In this document: in pieces, positions 43,750 through 53,458 of the stretch
Layout of the letters: every line of letters begins with the position of its first letter
Position numbering within the stretch: the first letter of the stretch is position 1
NCBI GenBank assembly: GCA_903825445.1
Contig: CAIKAS010000320.1
Coordinates: 1-64,000, forward strand
Direction of reading: 5' to 3'
Origin: an uncultured Acidobacteriia bacterium
GTDB lineage: Bacteria; Acidobacteriota; Terriglobia; Bryobacterales; Bryobacteraceae
DNA length: 64,000 nucleotides
Notes under the pieces: generated by a model
Database searches by the model: none
What the model saw: only the letters and a program-made list of their open reading frames with translations
Told to the model about the DNA's origin: nothing
Program-made: the position numbers and the translations under genes

Positions 43750-45057
43750 ATGCAAAACGAAACTCTTAGCGTGACCGATAATCGCACCGGACGCAGTTAT
43801 ACTCTGCCCCTGTTCCAGGGGAGCATCCGGGCTACCGACCTGCGGCAGATCAAGGTGGAGCCGGACGATTTCGGGGTGATGAGCTACGACCCCGCCTATC
43901 TGAATACTGCCTGCTGCCAAAGCTCGATCACATATATCGATGGCGACAAGGGAATTTTGCTCTATCGCGGCTATCCGATCGACGTGCTGGCGGAGAGAAA
44001 CAGCTTTCTTGAAGTAGCCTATTTGCTCCTTTTCGGAGAGTTGCCAGGCCCGGCGGCGCTTAAAGTTTGGGAAGACGACATCACGCATCATACGCTGGTG
44101 CATGAAAATATCAAGAAATTCATGGACGGCTTCCATCACGACGCCCACCCCATGGGGATGCTGGTCAGCACGCTTGCCGCTCTATCCACGTTCTACCCGG
44201 CCGCGAGGCACGTGAAGGATCACACTGAGCGGGATCTTCAGGTGCTGCGTCTGGTGGGCAAGATTCCAACGATCGCCGCATACGCCTACCGGCACAGCCT
44301 GGGACTTCCTTATGTGTATCCGGACAACAGCCTGGGTTACACGCAGAACTTCCTGAATATGCTTTGGAAGATGACGGCGCCGAAATACGAGGGCAATCCC
44401 GTTCTTGCCCGGGCGCTGGAAGTTCTTTTCATTCTGCACGCCGATCACGAGCAAAATTGCGGGACGACGGCGATGCGATGCGTCGGCAGTTCGCTGCCGG
44501 ACCCGTACGTCACGGCGGCTGCCGCGGCGGCGGGTTTATCGGGTCCGCTGCACGGCGGCGCGAACGAAGAAGTTCTCAAGATGCTGGACGAGATCGGCTC
44601 AGTGGACCACATTCCCGCGTACATTGACGCCGTTAAGGCGGGAAAGTTCAAACTCATGGGTTTCGGGCATCGGGTGTACAAGAATTACGACCCGCGCGCG
44701 CGCATCATCAAGCAGACCGCTGAGCAGGTGTTCGCTGTGACTGGCCGGAATGCGAAGCTCGACATCGCACTGGAACTGGAGAAGATCGCGCTGGAAGATC
44801 CTTACTTCATCCAGAGGAAGCTGTATCCGAACGTCGATTTCTATTCCGGCATCATTTATCAGGCGATGGGATTCTCGCCGGATATGTTTACGGTGCTGTT
44901 CGCTATCCCGCGAATGGTGGGCTGGCTCGCCCAATGGAAGGAAATGCTGGACGATCCGGAGCAGAAGATCGCGCGGCCGCGGCAGATCTATACCGGAAGG
45001 ATGCCGGAAACGGCTGGCGTCGCACCGCAGGTCAAGAACGAACTGGTTGGTGTGTAA
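43750..45057 (+). CDS. gltA: citrate synthase
   Basis: The 435-aa protein is a full-length type II citrate synthase. The catalytic triad is visible as His268 (GPLHGGAN), His307 (GFGHRVYK) and Asp363 (YPNVDFYSG), along with the HADHEQN block. It condenses oxaloacetate and acetyl-CoA in the first step of the TCA cycle in the cytosol. The gene stands alone and is followed by a strong bidirectional terminator. Confidence 0.98.
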   Translation: MQNETLSVTDNRTGRSYTLPLFQGSIRATDLRQIKVEPDDFGVMSYDPAYLNTACCQSSITYIDGDKGILLYRGYPIDVLAERNSFLEVAYLLLFGELPGPAALKVWEDDITHHTLVHENIKKFMDGFHHDAHPMGMLVSTLAALSTFYPAARHVKDHTERDLQVLRLVGKIPTIAAYAYRHSLGLPYVYPDNSLGYTQNFLNMLWKMTAPKYEGNPVLARALEVLFILHADHEQNCGTTAMRCVGSSLPDPYVTAAAAAAGLSGPLHGGANEEVLKMLDEIGSVDHIPAYIDAVKAGKFKLMGFGHRVYKNYDPRARIIKQTAEQVFAVTGRNAKLDIALELEKIALEDPYFIQRKLYPNVDFYSGIIYQAMGFSPDMFTVLFAIPRMVGWLAQWKEMLDDPEQKIARPRQIYTGRMPETAGVAPQVKNELVGV

Positions 45058-45079
45058 CCGCGAAGAATCTGTTTGACAG

Positions 45080-45100
45080 GCGGGGGATTCGGTCCCCCGC
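45080..45100. terminator. bidirectional hairpin between gltA and the PEP-CTERM gene
   Basis: GCGGGGGA-TTCGG-TCCCCCGC, a perfect 8-bp stem with a five-base loop, is centred between the stops of two convergent genes. Confidence 0.75.
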
Positions 45101-45103
45101 TAA

Positions 45104-45805
45104 TCAGGCCTGAATTCTATACTTCCGGGCGGCTCGTCCGATCACTACCAAGGCCGTGCCGAGGAGGAGAAAGCTGGCTGGCTCCGGGGCACTCGCCGCG
45201 ACGACCTGCACGTCGTCCAGTTTGCCATCCTCCGAGACAGTTACAGCGGTGTTGGAAGGATCGTCCGCAAAGGTCAGCGTTGTCGCTGACGAAGTAGCCG
45301 TGAATGCAAAAGAGTACGTTCCCCAGTTGTCCAACTGGAAGTACGACCCGTAGCCGGAATTCCCCGGCGGCGATACAGCGGTGGTGTTGAGGATATCACC
45401 GAGTGTGACGCCATCATCCACAAACACGTCCAGCGTCTGCGGATTCTGAAGACCTGTCGTTCCATAAGCAAACGACAAGTCGTAGGTATCACCGGCTGTC
45501 GTTGCCAGGACCTGACTCAGCACCATGTTCGCGACCACATCGCCGGCATTTAAGGAGACGGAATAGTTTCCGTCATAGGCGTCGCCGCAATAGGGCGACG
45601 CGAAACCCTGCTGACAAACCGAAGCGTTGCCAGTTTCGCTCCAGCCGGTAAAATCGCCGGTTTCAAAGCTTCCGTTGGTAACGATGTTACTCGCAAACGC
45701 GGCACCCGCCCCGACAAGAGCAACGGTCAGCACCACGAGAGTTCGGCGCATCAGAATGTCCGCGGCCTTTGAGGCGGCAGGTTGAAACGAATTTATATTG
45801 AACAC
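45104..45805 (-). CDS. PEP-CTERM anchored secreted protein
   Basis: The start is GTG 45805 behind AAGGAGGAG; an internal ATG at 45751 would begin right at the signal peptide (MRRTLVVLTVALVGAGAAFAS). The mature part has a galactose-binding-like domain (NGSFETGDFTGWSETG) typical of DUF642-type exported proteins. The C-terminus is a PEP-CTERM sorting signal: SAPEPASFLLLG, a hydrophobic helix, then RAARKYR. Such proteins are processed by exosortase during export with extracellular polysaccharide. Confidence 0.9.
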   Translation of the reverse strand: MFNINSFQPAASKAADILMRRTLVVLTVALVGAGAAFASNIVTNGSFETGDFTGWSETGNASVCQQGFASPYCGDAYDGNYSVSLNAGDVVANMVLSQVLATTAGDTYDLSFAYGTTGLQNPQTLDVFVDDGVTLGDILNTTAVSPPGNSGYGSYFQLDNWGTYSFAFTATSSATTLTFADDPSNTAVTVSEDGKLDDVQVVAASAPEPASFLLLGTALVVIGRAARKYRIQA

Positions 45806-46167
45806 TTTCTCCTCCTTCGGGCCCAGAGAAATCTGAACTCACTTACCGAAAATAGTAAAACAGACCCTTAATGAATTCAAGTTTAAAAAACATGAATGGC
45901 CGGATGCAGGTACTGGTACGCAACGCCCCTTCGGCCCCCGAACCTGCCTCAGGCGAACTCGTGTTCCTTGCGATGCCAGGGCTATACGCAGGAATTCGCA
46001 AGGCGCGGACCCGTGCAACCGCCCGATTGAAAACCCGATGTCTCCTGGGCCGCTGCGCAACCATTGCTTCCAGCGCTTGCCCGCAACAGCGGCGAGAAAC
46101 CAGGGTGCCAGGGGTTGAACGGGAAACCTCCGTGTTGCGCCAGAAGTGAGAGAGAGTCCGTTACGCT
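45806..46167. other. intergenic region without supported gene
   Basis: The GTG-proximal AAGGAGG of the PEP-CTERM gene lies at the left end. A 92-codon plus-strand frame (45871-46149) is open but lacks a ribosome site and any domain. Nothing else was recognised. Confidence 0.5.
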
Positions 46168-46416
46168 TCAGCACTCAACGCATTTCTGATTCATGAAGCG
46201 CAGAATGGCGATGCCGGAAAAGCGGATGGATCCGCCGGTTGCGTCCAGGCCGAGAAAAGGCGCACGGTGAGTGCCTGTAATGATGAAACGAAGAACGACG
46301 CGATCGTTGATCTGGATGATTTCCGCGGCATTGACACGGACGGACGGTTCAGATTCCGGGCGGGACGGTTCAGCAAAACACTCGAGAGCATTTTCGACGG
46401 TTTCTCTGTATGACAC
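46168..46416 (-). pseudogene. SnoaL-like cyclase fragment
   Basis: The last 50 residues of an 82-aa frame (NDRVVLRFIITGTHRAPFLG, GSIRFSGIAILRF) match the C-terminal half of SnoaL-type polyketide-cyclase-like proteins. The N-terminal half with the substrate pocket is missing from this frame and not found clearly upstream. It is probably a decayed gene end. Confidence 0.45.
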
Positions 46417-46694
46417 TCGTCTATCGCAATCCGCCTGAACAGAAGACCCTCGGTGCGCCGCCAGTATCGCTGCGTGAAAAACTCTGATCCGGAGTTCATT
46501 AGACGGGCCATGGTAAAAATGTTGGGAGGAGAGGCCCGGTTACGGCCAATCCACAGCTTCAAGCTTCACCGGCTTCACCAGCTTCACCAACCAGATCCCG
46601 GATTTCGCAACTGACCCGTTCCCTGGCCTTACGGGCCGCAGTTGTCGATCGACCCGCACTTGCAATCCTTCAAATCAGAAGACAGGACGTGTAC

Positions 46695-48020
46695 ATGTTT
46701 GGACGTGGTACCTGGGCCATTCTTGGGCTCGCGAAAGAGTCACTCGAAGCCTTCAGAACAAGTCTGGAAGACCGGACCATCATGGCGGGCTGCTCGCAGC
46801 TGGCCGCAGGCGCAGTCACGCGGCAGTTCAGTTCCGATGCCTTCGGGTTCAATCCTTTCCGCTCTCCCCGTCTCGACGAAGAATTTCCAGTGGGTCCGGA
46901 GCACCAGGAGGCACTCGCGCAGTATGCAATCACGGAGCACGAGGCGGGTTCCGGCGATACCCTTCCCGAGGAGGTGCTGGCCTGCGCGGGTTACGGGTCC
47001 ACTGAGGCGCAGTTTCAGCTTGACGCTGCTATGACCTGGTACGGACTGTGGGCCGTCTCGAATGAATGGAAAGACGTCAGCGATCTGGCATCCGTCAGGG
47101 AGCATCGTTCCTATGCGCTGCTGGAGCGGCCTTACCGTTTTCTGCAGGCGCTCGATAAGAAGTCGGTCGACCAGGAGACGCTCGGCGTCACGGCAGCGGT
47201 ACGCAAGCAGGTTCCGGTGCTTCTCGACTTCAACGAGGGCCGGGTCTACATTGAGAGCGGCGATCAGAAGCTCATCCACACCATTGTTGTACGGCTGCAG
47301 CAGTTAGGCGCTGAGATTATCCGGGTCGGCTGGGCGTACAATCATCCGAACTGGACGGCGGAGATTCTGAACCGGCTGTACGCGGGTACTCAGTATCAGG
47401 ACGACTTCGTCAAACGCGCCGATGAAGCCACGCGTTTCAAGCCGAAGGATATAGAAAAGCTGGAAGACCGGGAACTGGAGTCCATTGTCGCCGGCTTTTT
47501 CTCGATGACTCAGCTGGCATGCGATCTCTGGGTTGGGATATCCGGTCCGGCGCAGATCCGGCTCCACGACACCACCCCGCCCATCGGCGTGAAGGCGCCG
47601 ACTACAGCGACCACACTTCTCCAGATGACGAAAGATGCGAAAGTACTTTCGGGCGCCATCACGTTCCAGGAGCGAGTGTCTTTTATCGGCAAGGATGGCG
47701 GGCAGCGCACGTTCCGCAAGGACCTGCTCTGTATCGATGTGAACGACAAGATCAATCTCACGGATGCGGGCGCCGCTATGCTGCGCGGTTTTAATCTTCC
47801 ATCGCTGCGGAAGGATATCCTCCGCGAAATTCGTCAAACCAACGATGTGCCTGCGATCGAGCAGTTCTGGGGTAACTGGCTGCACGAATTGAGCAATGCG
47901 GTGCGAACGATTGAGGGGGCATTCCGCGAAATTCTGGATGTGGACGGAGATCAGGAGGCAGGCATCCTGCCGATGAAAATTGCGGTGACAGAACAGGCAC
48001 CGGAACTCGTGATTGCCTGA
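46695..48020 (+). CDS. unrecognised 441-aa protein
   Basis: I do not recognise the family. ATG 46695 is preferred over the GTG at 46689; both follow AGGAC. There is no signal peptide or membrane helix. Visible features are a mixed alpha/beta centre (VLLDFNEGRVYIES, TIVVRLQQLGAEIIRVGW) and acidic helical segments (KPKDIEKLEDRELESIVAGFF). The length, composition and codon use look like a genuine gene. The frame is intact and isolated: nearest genes are a gene fragment upstream and a GH28 gene 150 bases downstream. Confidence 0.8.
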   Translation: MFGRGTWAILGLAKESLEAFRTSLEDRTIMAGCSQLAAGAVTRQFSSDAFGFNPFRSPRLDEEFPVGPEHQEALAQYAITEHEAGSGDTLPEEVLACAGYGSTEAQFQLDAAMTWYGLWAVSNEWKDVSDLASVREHRSYALLERPYRFLQALDKKSVDQETLGVTAAVRKQVPVLLDFNEGRVYIESGDQKLIHTIVVRLQQLGAEIIRVGWAYNHPNWTAEILNRLYAGTQYQDDFVKRADEATRFKPKDIEKLEDRELESIVAGFFSMTQLACDLWVGISGPAQIRLHDTTPPIGVKAPTTATTLLQMTKDAKVLSGAITFQERVSFIGKDGGQRTFRKDLLCIDVNDKINLTDAGAAMLRGFNLPSLRKDILREIRQTNDVPAIEQFWGNWLHELSNAVRTIEGAFREILDVDGDQEAGILPMKIAVTEQAPELVIA

Positions 48021-48170
48021 GCATATGGATCGCGGGAGGCTCTGCGAGCGAGGAATGGCGGGAGAACATTACTGTAAGGCTTTCGGGGAAATGGGGGTGA
48101 GATGGCTCGCCGCAGAGACGTCCGGGCCCGCTTGCGCAATTTAAGGAGTACCATCTAATTTCGTAATCAT

Positions 48171-49544
48171 ATGGACAACAAACCTCTCTATGGCGGATCG
48201 GCAGAAGCCGGAGCCGAGATCGCTACTCTGACTCCCCATCCTAAGGATCTGCCAGCGTGTGCGGAGCGCTACTCCCGCCGCCGCTTCCACGCTCTCATCG
48301 CCTCGGCCCCATTTTGGTCGCTCGGAGCGAAGGCATTGGCAGCGCCCGGTCGCGAACTCCTCATTACGAAGTCCGGCGCGGTCGCCGACGACTCCACCGT
48401 CAACACCAAGGCCATCCAGGCTGCTATCAATCAGCTTGCCGCCCAAGGCGGAGGCACCGTTGTGGTCCCCAAAGGTGTCTTCGTCTCCGGTGCGCTGTTC
48501 TTCAAACCGAAGGTCAACCTGCGCCTCACCGAAGGCGCCGTCCTGAAGTGTTCCACTAACCTCTCAAACTTCCCCGCACAGCGGACCCGTATTGAAGGCC
48601 ACTTCATGGACAATTTCACTCCCGCCTTCATCAACGCGAAGAACTGCGACGGATTCCAACTCACCGGCGATGGCATCCTCGATGGCGCCGGCATGCCCGT
48701 CTGGGAGCTCTTCTGGAAGAATCGAGCCGAAGACAAAAATTTTGCGAACACCGGCATGCCACGGGCGCGGCTCGCGCTCATCGAAGACTCGAAGGATATC
48801 AGGATCGAAGGCATTACCTTCAAGGATTCACAGTTCTGGAACTGCCATCTCTACAATAATGATGGCGTTCTGCTGCATAACGTCCACTTTCAGGTGCCCG
48901 ACGACTATAAGCAGGCCCCCAGCACCGACGGCATCGACATCGACAGCTCCCGAAACGTTACCGTGGATGGCTGCGTATTCTCCATCACTGACGACTGTAT
49001 TGCGTGCAAAGGTTCCAAGGGGCCGCATGCCATGGAGGACAAGGACAGCCCGGCCGTGGAGCATATCCGCGTCCGCAACTGCACCTTCAAGCGCGGCGGC
49101 GGCGTTCTCACGTGCGGCAGCGAGGCCACCATCGTGCGCGATGTCATCGCGGAAGATTGCAGGATCACGGGCGGAGTCCGCATCGCCACGCTTAAGCTTC
49201 GCCCCGACACGCCGCAGCATTACGAGGACATCACCTTCCGAAACATCACTTCTGAAGGCCCCTCCAGCGGCATCATCAACATGGCGCCGTGGACTCAGTA
49301 TTTCGATCTCCAGGGCATGGAGCCACCGAAATCCATCGTTAAGAACCTGAAGTTTGTGGGCATCAAGGGCACATACACCTCCTTCGGCACCATCAAGCCC
49401 AACCCCGGCCAGACCGACATCAGCGATGTACTCCTGAAAGATTTCGACGTGACCATCAAGAATGACAAGCTCAACACGTCCGGTGTGACTAACCTGAAGT
49501 TCGAAAACGTCATCGTCAACGGTAAGCCTTACTCTGGATCTTGA
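48171..49544 (+). CDS. glycoside hydrolase family 28 (polygalacturonase-like), exported
   Basis: The 457-aa protein has a twin-arginine-like N-terminus (YSRRRFHALIASAPFW, cleaved near ALAAPG) and a right-handed beta-helix. The GH28 catalytic acids are Asp253 (STDGID), Asp274 and Asp275 (TDDCIACK). The usual Gly-His-Gly is replaced by CGSEA and the Arg-Ile-Lys by TLKLRP, which is common in rhamnogalacturonan- or xylogalacturonan-active and uncharacterised members. It probably cuts pectic polymers outside the cytoplasm. Confidence 0.88.
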   Translation: MDNKPLYGGSAEAGAEIATLTPHPKDLPACAERYSRRRFHALIASAPFWSLGAKALAAPGRELLITKSGAVADDSTVNTKAIQAAINQLAAQGGGTVVVPKGVFVSGALFFKPKVNLRLTEGAVLKCSTNLSNFPAQRTRIEGHFMDNFTPAFINAKNCDGFQLTGDGILDGAGMPVWELFWKNRAEDKNFANTGMPRARLALIEDSKDIRIEGITFKDSQFWNCHLYNNDGVLLHNVHFQVPDDYKQAPSTDGIDIDSSRNVTVDGCVFSITDDCIACKGSKGPHAMEDKDSPAVEHIRVRNCTFKRGGGVLTCGSEATIVRDVIAEDCRITGGVRIATLKLRPDTPQHYEDITFRNITSEGPSSGIINMAPWTQYFDLQGMEPPKSIVKNLKFVGIKGTYTSFGTIKPNPGQTDISDVLLKDFDVTIKNDKLNTSGVTNLKFENVIVNGKPYSGS

Positions 49545-49944
49545 GGGAATTTGCGATTCTCGGCTGAGGCCGTGCCGAGGTCGAGATCCGCCACAGAGAT
49601 CCAGCATGCGTGACGCCGAGCTTCGGGCGGATCGTCCACCACTCGTACAGTGCAATACCGCAGGTGATACGCGCTGCTCCCTTTGGCACCGCGAGGATCC
49701 GTTGACTTCAACCTGACGCAAAGCGCGCATTGGGTGGAAGTGCATCGCTGACGCGCCCGAGATGTCCCATTCCGGGAAGTTGCGCCAGACCACGCTTCGA
49801 CGGAACGATATCCGCCAATATCGCCAGCGATTTCTGCGGTGAAAAATCGGGTGTTGTGCTGGCAGGCCTGTGGCGAGTACTGCGAATTGTTCCGGCGGCG
49901 CAGATCCCATCCGGCGCGGATTTTTTGCGATACACTAACACACG
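49545..49944. other. intergenic region containing one dispersed repeat
   Basis: 400 bases between two plus-strand genes. It carries repeat copy 3 (49806-49830). No gene is supported. Confidence 0.6.
49806..49830 (+). repeat. dispersed intergenic repeat CGATATC-N5-ATATCG, copy 3
   Basis: CGATATC CGCCA ATATCG CCAGCG A. Confidence 0.6.
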
Positions 49945-50991
49945 ATGTTGAAAACCCGTCTGATACTCGCCGCTTTGGTCATGAGCGCTTCCCTGCCGGC
50001 ACAAACTGCCGACACAGGTACGGCGCACAAAGCTGCCGCGACGGCTCTGCTGGATCCGAATAATGTCGGCGCCGCGCATCTGGCCTGTCCTGCTTACATC
50101 TCCGCGGAGGCCGGGGCCTCCTATCCTCCGGGCGGTGGACCGGCCCAGGTCGCCGGAGCGGGTGGCCGAGGGGCTGGTGGTCGCGGCGCCAGTGGCGGAG
50201 GCACGGGGCGAGGGCCAGCGACCACCCCGCCGCGGGAGAACTGGTACGCCGAGGGAGGGCAGGTCTTTGACAACCTCTACATGCTCACCACCAAAGCGAA
50301 CACCGCATGGGCAATCAAGACGTCCGATGGCATCATTCTGATCGACACGCTGTTCGGTTACGCCGCGCAGGACGAAATCGTGGACGGCCTGAAGAAAGTG
50401 GGTCTCAATCCGGCGGACATCAAATACATCGTTGTCAGCCACGCTCACGGCGATCATGACGGCGCGGTGAAATTCCTTCAGGATACGTATAAACCGCGAG
50501 TCATCCTGTCTCCCAAAGACTGGGAACTCGCTGCGCGGGAGCCAAACCCATACACCCACGACATGGATGCCGTTGACGGACAAAAGCTGACTCTGGGCGA
50601 TACGACCATCACGATCTACATCACTCCAGGACACACTGGCGGTACGCTTTCTTTCCTGATTCCGGTCAGGGACCATGGTGTGCCGCACCTGGCCTTCGAG
50701 TGGGGCGGCACAGCTCTGGGCGCGAATACTTCGAAGGAGATGCTGCAATCCTATATTTCGAACGCTGGCAGGATGATGGATGTGGCCGCCGGCGCCGGAG
50801 CCGATATCCTGATCGGCAACCACACGGAATACAACGGTGCGCTCGAAAGGCTGGATCGTACGAAAGCGCGGAAGCCGGGCGACCCCAATCCGTGGTTAGT
50901 CGGTAAGCCTGAAGTGCTCAGGTACCTGACTGTTGTTCAGGAATGCGCAAAGTCCTGGCTGGCAATCGACGAAGGGCGGCCCTGGAACTGA
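49945..50991 (+). CDS. secreted metallo-beta-lactamase-fold protein
   Basis: The 348-aa protein has a signal peptide (about 1-20, cleaved near LPAQT), a Gly/Arg/Ala-rich linker (about 63-94), then a metallo-beta-lactamase domain. The zinc motif is His166-Ala-His168-Gly-Asp170-His171, followed by TPGHTGG and IGNHTEY. The His-x-His-x-Asp-His set is that of the binuclear B3-like and glyoxalase II-like hydrolases. Substrate unknown. A TACACT hexamer at 49931-49936 ends only eight bases before the ATG, so the message could be leaderless. Confidence 0.88.
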   Translation: MLKTRLILAALVMSASLPAQTADTGTAHKAAATALLDPNNVGAAHLACPAYISAEAGASYPPGGGPAQVAGAGGRGAGGRGASGGGTGRGPATTPPRENWYAEGGQVFDNLYMLTTKANTAWAIKTSDGIILIDTLFGYAAQDEIVDGLKKVGLNPADIKYIVVSHAHGDHDGAVKFLQDTYKPRVILSPKDWELAAREPNPYTHDMDAVDGQKLTLGDTTITIYITPGHTGGTLSFLIPVRDHGVPHLAFEWGGTALGANTSKEMLQSYISNAGRMMDVAAGAGADILIGNHTEYNGALERLDRTKARKPGDPNPWLVGKPEVLRYLTVVQECAKSWLAIDEGRPWN

Positions 50992-51010
50992 TGATCATGG
51001 CGAGTGGGGC

Positions 51011-51560
51011 ATGAACCACAGGGGAAGCATCGGCAGAACGATGTTCTGCGGGCTGGTGATAACCGTGGCACCCGCACTTGCCGCACCCATCACCTGGACC
51101 TTTACCGATGCCTTCGTGGATGGATCGCAAGAGGTGACGGGCAGCTTCGTTTTCGATTCGGGCACTTCGACGGTGCTGGATTTCAATTTTTCGGTCGCGG
51201 CGGGATTTTTCGTAGGGACTCCGCTTTCGTTTGATCCGAGCGATGCTTCGAACTGATGTCACCGCCAACTCTCCTTCAACTGGAGCCGTGATCGAGTTCA
51301 ATCAGTTCGCGGCTACTTCCTCGCCGCCACCCGTTGCAGGCGTTTTCGATTTGTGGCTGAACACGCAGCTCACAGATGCGGGCGGAGTAGTCTTAATAGC
51401 AACCAATACGGCTGAATATGCAAACAACAACCAAAGCGACTCCTTCTATCTGACCAGCGGCGGCACGGTGGTTGCTTCAGGCTCTGCACCGGAGCCGGCC
51501 ACAGCGGGCTTGCTTTTGGTGGGAATAGGATTGGTCGCGTTGGGGCGCAAACGTGCCTGA
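51011..51560 (+). pseudogene. PEP-CTERM protein gene interrupted by a frameshift
   Basis: The first frame (51011-51256) has a signal peptide (FCGLVITVAPALAAP) and a beta-rich start (ITWTFTDAFVDGSQ). It stops at 51254-51256. The second frame, from about 51258, continues TANSPSTGAVIEFNQFA and ends with a PEP-CTERM signal (SAPEPATAGLLLVGIGLVALGRKR). Removing one base near 51254 would join them into one protein of about 180 aa. The two halves together look like an exported PEP-CTERM protein broken by one indel, or a sequencing error. Confidence 0.65.
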
Positions 51561-51561
51561 A

Positions 51562-51586
51562 CGATATCCGCGAATGTCGCCGCAGT
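51562..51586 (+). repeat. dispersed intergenic repeat CGATATC-N5-ATATCG, copy 4
   Basis: CGATATC CGCGA ATGTCG CCGCAG. It begins two bases after the stop of the broken PEP-CTERM gene. Confidence 0.5.
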
Positions 51587-51824
51587 ATGTGAGCCTCAAG
51601 CCGAGCCTTTGAACTTTCGGACTTCCGGTTCAACTGTGAAATCAGTTTGTGGCGCTCGAACATTTGCAGCTCGGTGAGTGGCGCCCGACGACACGTTATG
51701 ACACGGACGATAGCTGCGGAGGCCCAACGGGGCCGTTTGCGGACGGATCTCCCGCCGATTTCCGAGCGAGGGAAAACGGCGTGGCGGGTGCCGCATCTTC
51801 CTTTGTTAGAATATCCGCCAGAAG

Positions 51825-52091
51825 ATGCCGATTTACGACTACCGGTGCACGCGGTGTGCCCATGAATTCGAACTGCTGGTGCTTCGGAACTCTCCCGTCC
51901 CGGCATGTCCGTCGTGTGACAGCCAGGATCTGGAACAGCTGCTGTCAGGGTTTGCCGTGAGTTCCGAGGGAACGCGCCAGGCGAGCCTTGACAAATTTCG
52001 CCGCAGCTACAAAGCAAGCGGGCAGCGCCGCGACGAACAGGCAGCTGCGGTGGAATACGAGAAAAAGGAAAGGGAGGAGCACGGCGGGTAA
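51825..52091 (+). CDS. FmdB-family zinc-ribbon protein
   Basis: The 88-aa protein starts MPIYDYRCTRCAHEFELL and continues with CPSCDSQDLEQLLSGF. The four cysteines of CxxC pairs (Cys8, Cys11, Cys28, Cys31) form the FmdB regulatory zinc ribbon. The basic, charged C-terminus is typical. Role unknown; members are found widely in bacteria. Confidence 0.92.
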   Translation: MPIYDYRCTRCAHEFELLVLRNSPVPACPSCDSQDLEQLLSGFAVSSEGTRQASLDKFRRSYKASGQRRDEQAAAVEYEKKEREEHGG

Positions 52092-52143
52092 ATAAACGCC
52101 GCCTCAGGTTTCTTCTGGCGATCCAGCACGGTGATGTTGACGC

Positions 52144-53355
52144 CTACTTCCTGATGGGATAACCCTGCCAGACATACTCCAACGCCAACGGGAGAGTCTG
52201 CATTCGGGTGGCCCTATCGACGTGTCCCGCATTCTTTGAGAACAAGAACTGGTAGTGATAGCCTTTTTCCGCCAGCACCTTGGCCATGTTTTCATTGGCC
52301 ACAACCCAATCGTGATAAACGTCGCGTCCGCCATTGTCCCGGTCGCCGACTTCCATCCAAAGGCGAATCGGTTTCACGGGCGAGTTCGGTATCAGGCTGC
52401 CGTGGAGTTCCCACGCGCCGTGTGGGGTGACGGTACTGACGGGCGACTCCTGGCCGACGAAGGTACCGGAGTAAGTGAGCACGCGGTGATAAAGCTCGCC
52501 GTGATACCAGGCCATGATCAGCGCCGCTGATCCGCCGGAACTGCCGCCTGTAGTGGCGCGGCCTTCGGGATCTTTGGTTAACTTCACGTTGGCTTTTTGT
52601 TCCACCAAAGGCAGCACTTCGTTTTCGACAAACTCGGCATACCTGGGGGACATGGTGTCGTACTCCAGGCCGCGTTCGCTGCCGGGCCCATCGCCACCAC
52701 CGTTGCCGATGGAGATGCAGATCATGACGGGCACGCGCTTCTGCGCGATGAGGGTGTTGAGCGCCGCGAACATTGTGGGGTCCGGACCATCGGCCCCGAC
52801 GATGAAGGGCGCGACTGTTCCGGGAATATATTGTTTGGGGACGTAGACGGCGACTTTGCGCGTGTAAGGGACGATGGGGCGGGGGGCGTCTGCTGAGGAC
52901 GCGGGCGGGAGCGCGGGCGGAGCGGCGGCGGGGGGTGGGCCACCGGCAACGGCACCGGAGGCGCCAAAAGCGCCACGACCACCGCCTCGGCCAAGTCTGG
53001 CCGGAACACCGGGATAATACTTGCTATCGGTGGACTCCATGGTGAAGTTGATGATTTCGCCCTGTGGCACGCCATCCTGATTGGTGATTTCCTGGGCGGC
53101 GGGATGCGTAGGGCCGATGATGAAATTGCCATCTTCTTTAGCAGTCGGAATGGTATTGTCCGGCAACTCTTTCGCCGTGACGTAGCCTTCGGTGTGCGGG
53201 TCACGCAGCGGATTGCCGCCGCGACCGGAGCCACCGCGACCGCCTGAAGCGCCGAATGCAAATCCGGGTGCGGGTGCGCCACCCTGGGGTGCCTGAGCAA
53301 TGACGAGAATTGCCACGGCTGTGAGGCCGACCGCGATGGTGAGAAATCGAAACAT
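52144..53355 (-). CDS. secreted enterochelin-esterase-like alpha/beta hydrolase
   Basis: ATG 53355 is chosen because AAGGAG lies six bases upstream; a TTG at 53361 is in frame. The 403-aa protein has a signal peptide (MFRFLTIAVGLTAVAILVIAQ). A Gly/Ser/Arg-rich stretch follows at about 28-45 and a Gly/Pro/Ala-rich one at about 120-165. The esterase-D/enterochelin-esterase core has the nucleophile elbow GGSSGGSAAL and a C-terminal His in NAGHVDRATR. It probably cleaves ester bonds on acylated plant sugars, given the GH51 and GH28 neighbours; that link is inference. Confidence 0.85.
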   Translation of the reverse strand: MFRFLTIAVGLTAVAILVIAQAPQGGAPAPGFAFGASGGRGGSGRGGNPLRDPHTEGYVTAKELPDNTIPTAKEDGNFIIGPTHPAAQEITNQDGVPQGEIINFTMESTDSKYYPGVPARLGRGGGRGAFGASGAVAGGPPPAAAPPALPPASSADAPRPIVPYTRKVAVYVPKQYIPGTVAPFIVGADGPDPTMFAALNTLIAQKRVPVMICISIGNGGGDGPGSERGLEYDTMSPRYAEFVENEVLPLVEQKANVKLTKDPEGRATTGGSSGGSAALIMAWYHGELYHRVLTYSGTFVGQESPVSTVTPHGAWELHGSLIPNSPVKPIRLWMEVGDRDNGGRDVYHDWVVANENMAKVLAEKGYHYQFLFSKNAGHVDRATRMQTLPLALEYVWQGYPIRK

Positions 53356-53458
53356 GACCAACTCCTTAGGACGTTAGAGTTATCCAAAAGCTGACCCTCT
53401 GAATATGGACCGGGGAAAGCCACCAACGATGTTATCGCAAGCAGGAGTTCGCCAGCGG

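Noticed and set aside
45871-46149. A 92-codon plus-strand frame between the PEP-CTERM gene and the SnoaL fragment.
   Set aside because: No Shine-Dalgarno, atypical Arg/Thr-rich composition and no domain.
48828-49910. Long minus-strand frame opposite the GH28 gene.
   Set aside because: Shadow; no ribosome site or domain, while the plus strand has the GH28 active site.
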